Shown piece after piece: positions 63,674 through 64,000 of a stretch of DNA of 64,000 nucleotides (positions are counted from its first letter, which is position 1; every line of letters begins with the position of its first letter). Origin of the DNA: Vibrio coralliirubri (GTDB lineage: Bacteria; Pseudomonadota; Gammaproteobacteria; Enterobacterales; Vibrionaceae); contig NZ_AP025471.1 of the NCBI RefSeq assembly GCF_024347375.1, forward strand, positions 62,001 through 126,000. The letters are read 5' to 3'. The notes under the pieces were generated by a model, which made no database searches, was not told the origin of the DNA, and saw only the letters and a list, made by a program, of their open reading frames with translations. The translations under genes and the position numbers were made by a program.

Positions 63674-64000
63674 ATGCCTTACCAGAATTTGGATGGTAAA
63701 CCCTGTACTCAATCACATCAAAAGTTGCGTCTAAGTGCCCTTGCGATGGCCATCGCTTCAGTGACTTCCATGGGCGCATTTGCCGCGTCTGATCCTCAAA
63801 CGACAACAATGGAAACGGTTGTCGTGACGGGCAGTTTGATCGGTAATTCAGAGCTTGAGGATGTGAAAGAATATCCGGGAGCTCGTACCGTCCTGACTAA
63901 TGATCAAATTAAAAAGACCGCAGCACTCTCGATTGATTCGGCATTTCAAAGCGTGCCGGGCATTAAGGTTCAAGACGAAACGGGCACCGGTGTTTTGCCT
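63674..64000 (+). CDS. pvuA: Vibrioferrin receptor PvuA (PvuA2), N-terminal part
   Basis: The window ends after 109 codons. The start at 63674 has AGGAG seven bases ahead. A signal peptide with a long N-region ends near GAFAA, then the TonB box METVVVTGS, then the start of the plug domain (VLTNDQIKKTAALSIDSAF). Order and spacing after psuA match the psuA-pvuA arrangement; pvuBCDE would be expected beyond the window. The 183 bases before it hold no other feature I can name. Confidence 0.82.
   Translation, partial: MPYQNLDGKPCTQSHQKLRLSALAMAIASVTSMGAFAASDPQTTTMETVVVTGSLIGNSELEDVKEYPGARTVLTNDQIKKTAALSIDSAFQSVPGIKVQDETGTGVLP

Noticed and set aside
1..64000. CRISPR arrays, tRNA and rRNA genes
   Set aside because: The tandem repeats found have no spacers and differ from each other. 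I saw no tRNA cloverleaf or rRNA sequence.

Overview
The window reads as a stretch of a Vibrio chromosome, most like the Splendidus clade. The pointers are a vibrioferrin gene cluster (pvsABCDE divergent from psuA-pvuA), a DeaD-type helicase with a Gly/Arg-rich tail, and many small Vibrio-type hypothetical proteins. A location on chromosome 2 is plausible (metabolic, stress and transport genes, an ackA without pta), but that is inference.

Layout. 1-15.2 kb: mostly single-gene units: aldo/keto reductases, the RNA helicases DbpA and an RhlE-like protein, a DEDDh exonuclease, a PPC-domain protein, BluB, an SgrR-like regulator, lipoproteins, an FAD dehydrogenase, ferredoxin FdxA and a SpoU methylase. 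15.6-29.7 kb: a likely unannotated 48-aa gene, PepT, a DM13 protein, an MscS-type channel, dCMP deaminase, a two-gene RND efflux operon, a MaoC-type hydratase, PstS, an AraC regulator and RNase II. 30-34 kb: deaD and ackA.

34.0-43.9 kb is the accessory region. The ackA terminator is split by a 1427-bp IS4-family element. Next come a secreted DUF1566 protein and a complete four-gene qatABCD anti-phage operon. The block ends with a decayed second copy of the ackA 3' end and the same terminator, split at the same place by a second, apparently identical IS. Both ISs have the same 13-bp target duplication. This suggests a defence-island hotspot at the ackA 3' end.

44-53.7 kb: a cysteine synthase-like enzyme, an XRE-cupin regulator divergent from a BenE-type transporter with two operator-like palindromes, and a LysR regulator next to two genes that share a 31-bp palindromic promoter motif. 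One of those two is a betaine-binding-type protein with no signal peptide. 53.9-64 kb: the vibrioferrin biosynthesis operon (minus strand) and its two TonB-dependent receptors (plus strand), with a Fur-box-like site between them. The second receptor runs off the window.

A recurring structure is the short, degenerate intergenic tandem repeat: seven loci, units of 8-19 bp, two to five copies. Most lie just after a stop codon or just before a start codon.
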